A DNA stretch of 6,430 bases from an uncultured Sphingomonadaceae bacterium (GTDB lineage Bacteria; Pseudomonadota; Alphaproteobacteria; Sphingomonadales; Sphingomonadaceae), in NCBI GenBank assembly GCA_946479505.1, contig CAMLGC010000106.1, positions 1 to 6,430 of the forward strand, in the 5' to 3' direction. Positions within the stretch are counted from its first letter, which is position 1; each line of letters opens with the position of its first letter. Of the stretch, positions 6,314 to 6,430 are shown piece after piece. A program made the translations under genes and the position numbers. The notes under the pieces are model-generated. The model was not told the DNA's origin and searched no databases. It saw only the letters and a list, made by a program, of their open reading frames with translations.

Positions 6314-6430
<117 letters not shown>

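Overview
The window is a GC-rich contig piece, almost certainly from an alphaproteobacterium of the Sphingomonadales (Sphingomonas-like). The reasons are a tiny aa3-type cytochrome oxidase subunit IV gene just ahead of a split-type transhydrogenase alpha subunit, a dihydropteroate synthase with a long N-terminal extension, and G/C-rich intergenic palindromes of a kind I associate with sphingomonads. The assignment comes from recognising protein families, not from a search. Both ends are sequencing artefact: bases 1-45 are an Illumina i7-side adapter and about 6336-6430 is a poly-G tail. The genuine DNA is therefore about 46-6335.

Layout, left to right. Bases 46-131 hold three consecutive stem-loops. 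A leftward unit follows, read from 1395 down to 132: a 40-residue membrane peptide (aa3 oxidase subunit IV family, 1273-1395), then pntAA (132-1259), the NAD(H)-binding subunit of proton-translocating transhydrogenase. The other transhydrogenase genes (pntAB, pntB) would be expected past the left edge. The 140-bp divergent region 1396-1535 contains a nested inverted repeat directly in front of the next gene's ribosome binding site.

A rightward pair follows: a complete NtrC-type sigma-54-dependent response regulator (1536-2957), with no sensor kinase in the window, and a classical short-chain dehydrogenase/reductase (3012-3761). The dehydrogenase converges on a leftward pair and shares the four bases CTAG with it, so the two stop codons overlap. 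That leftward pair is folP (5208-6272), dihydropteroate synthase of folate synthesis, followed after 7 nt by a multi-spanning GT-C/ArnT-like membrane glycosyltransferase (3758-5200). Upstream of folP is a 10-bp palindrome with the same core as the one at the left end, then perhaps the first codons of a rightward gene, lost in the poly-G.

The genes are housekeeping or accessory metabolism (NADPH supply and respiration, a regulator with a dehydrogenase, folate, envelope glycosylation). I found no mobile element, CRISPR array, RNA gene, defence system or convincing new multi-gene system. The points most worth attention are the 40-residue oxidase-subunit peptide tied to transhydrogenase, the dyad at the regulator's leader, the palindromes at both contig edges, and the artefactual ends, which create spurious protein termini.
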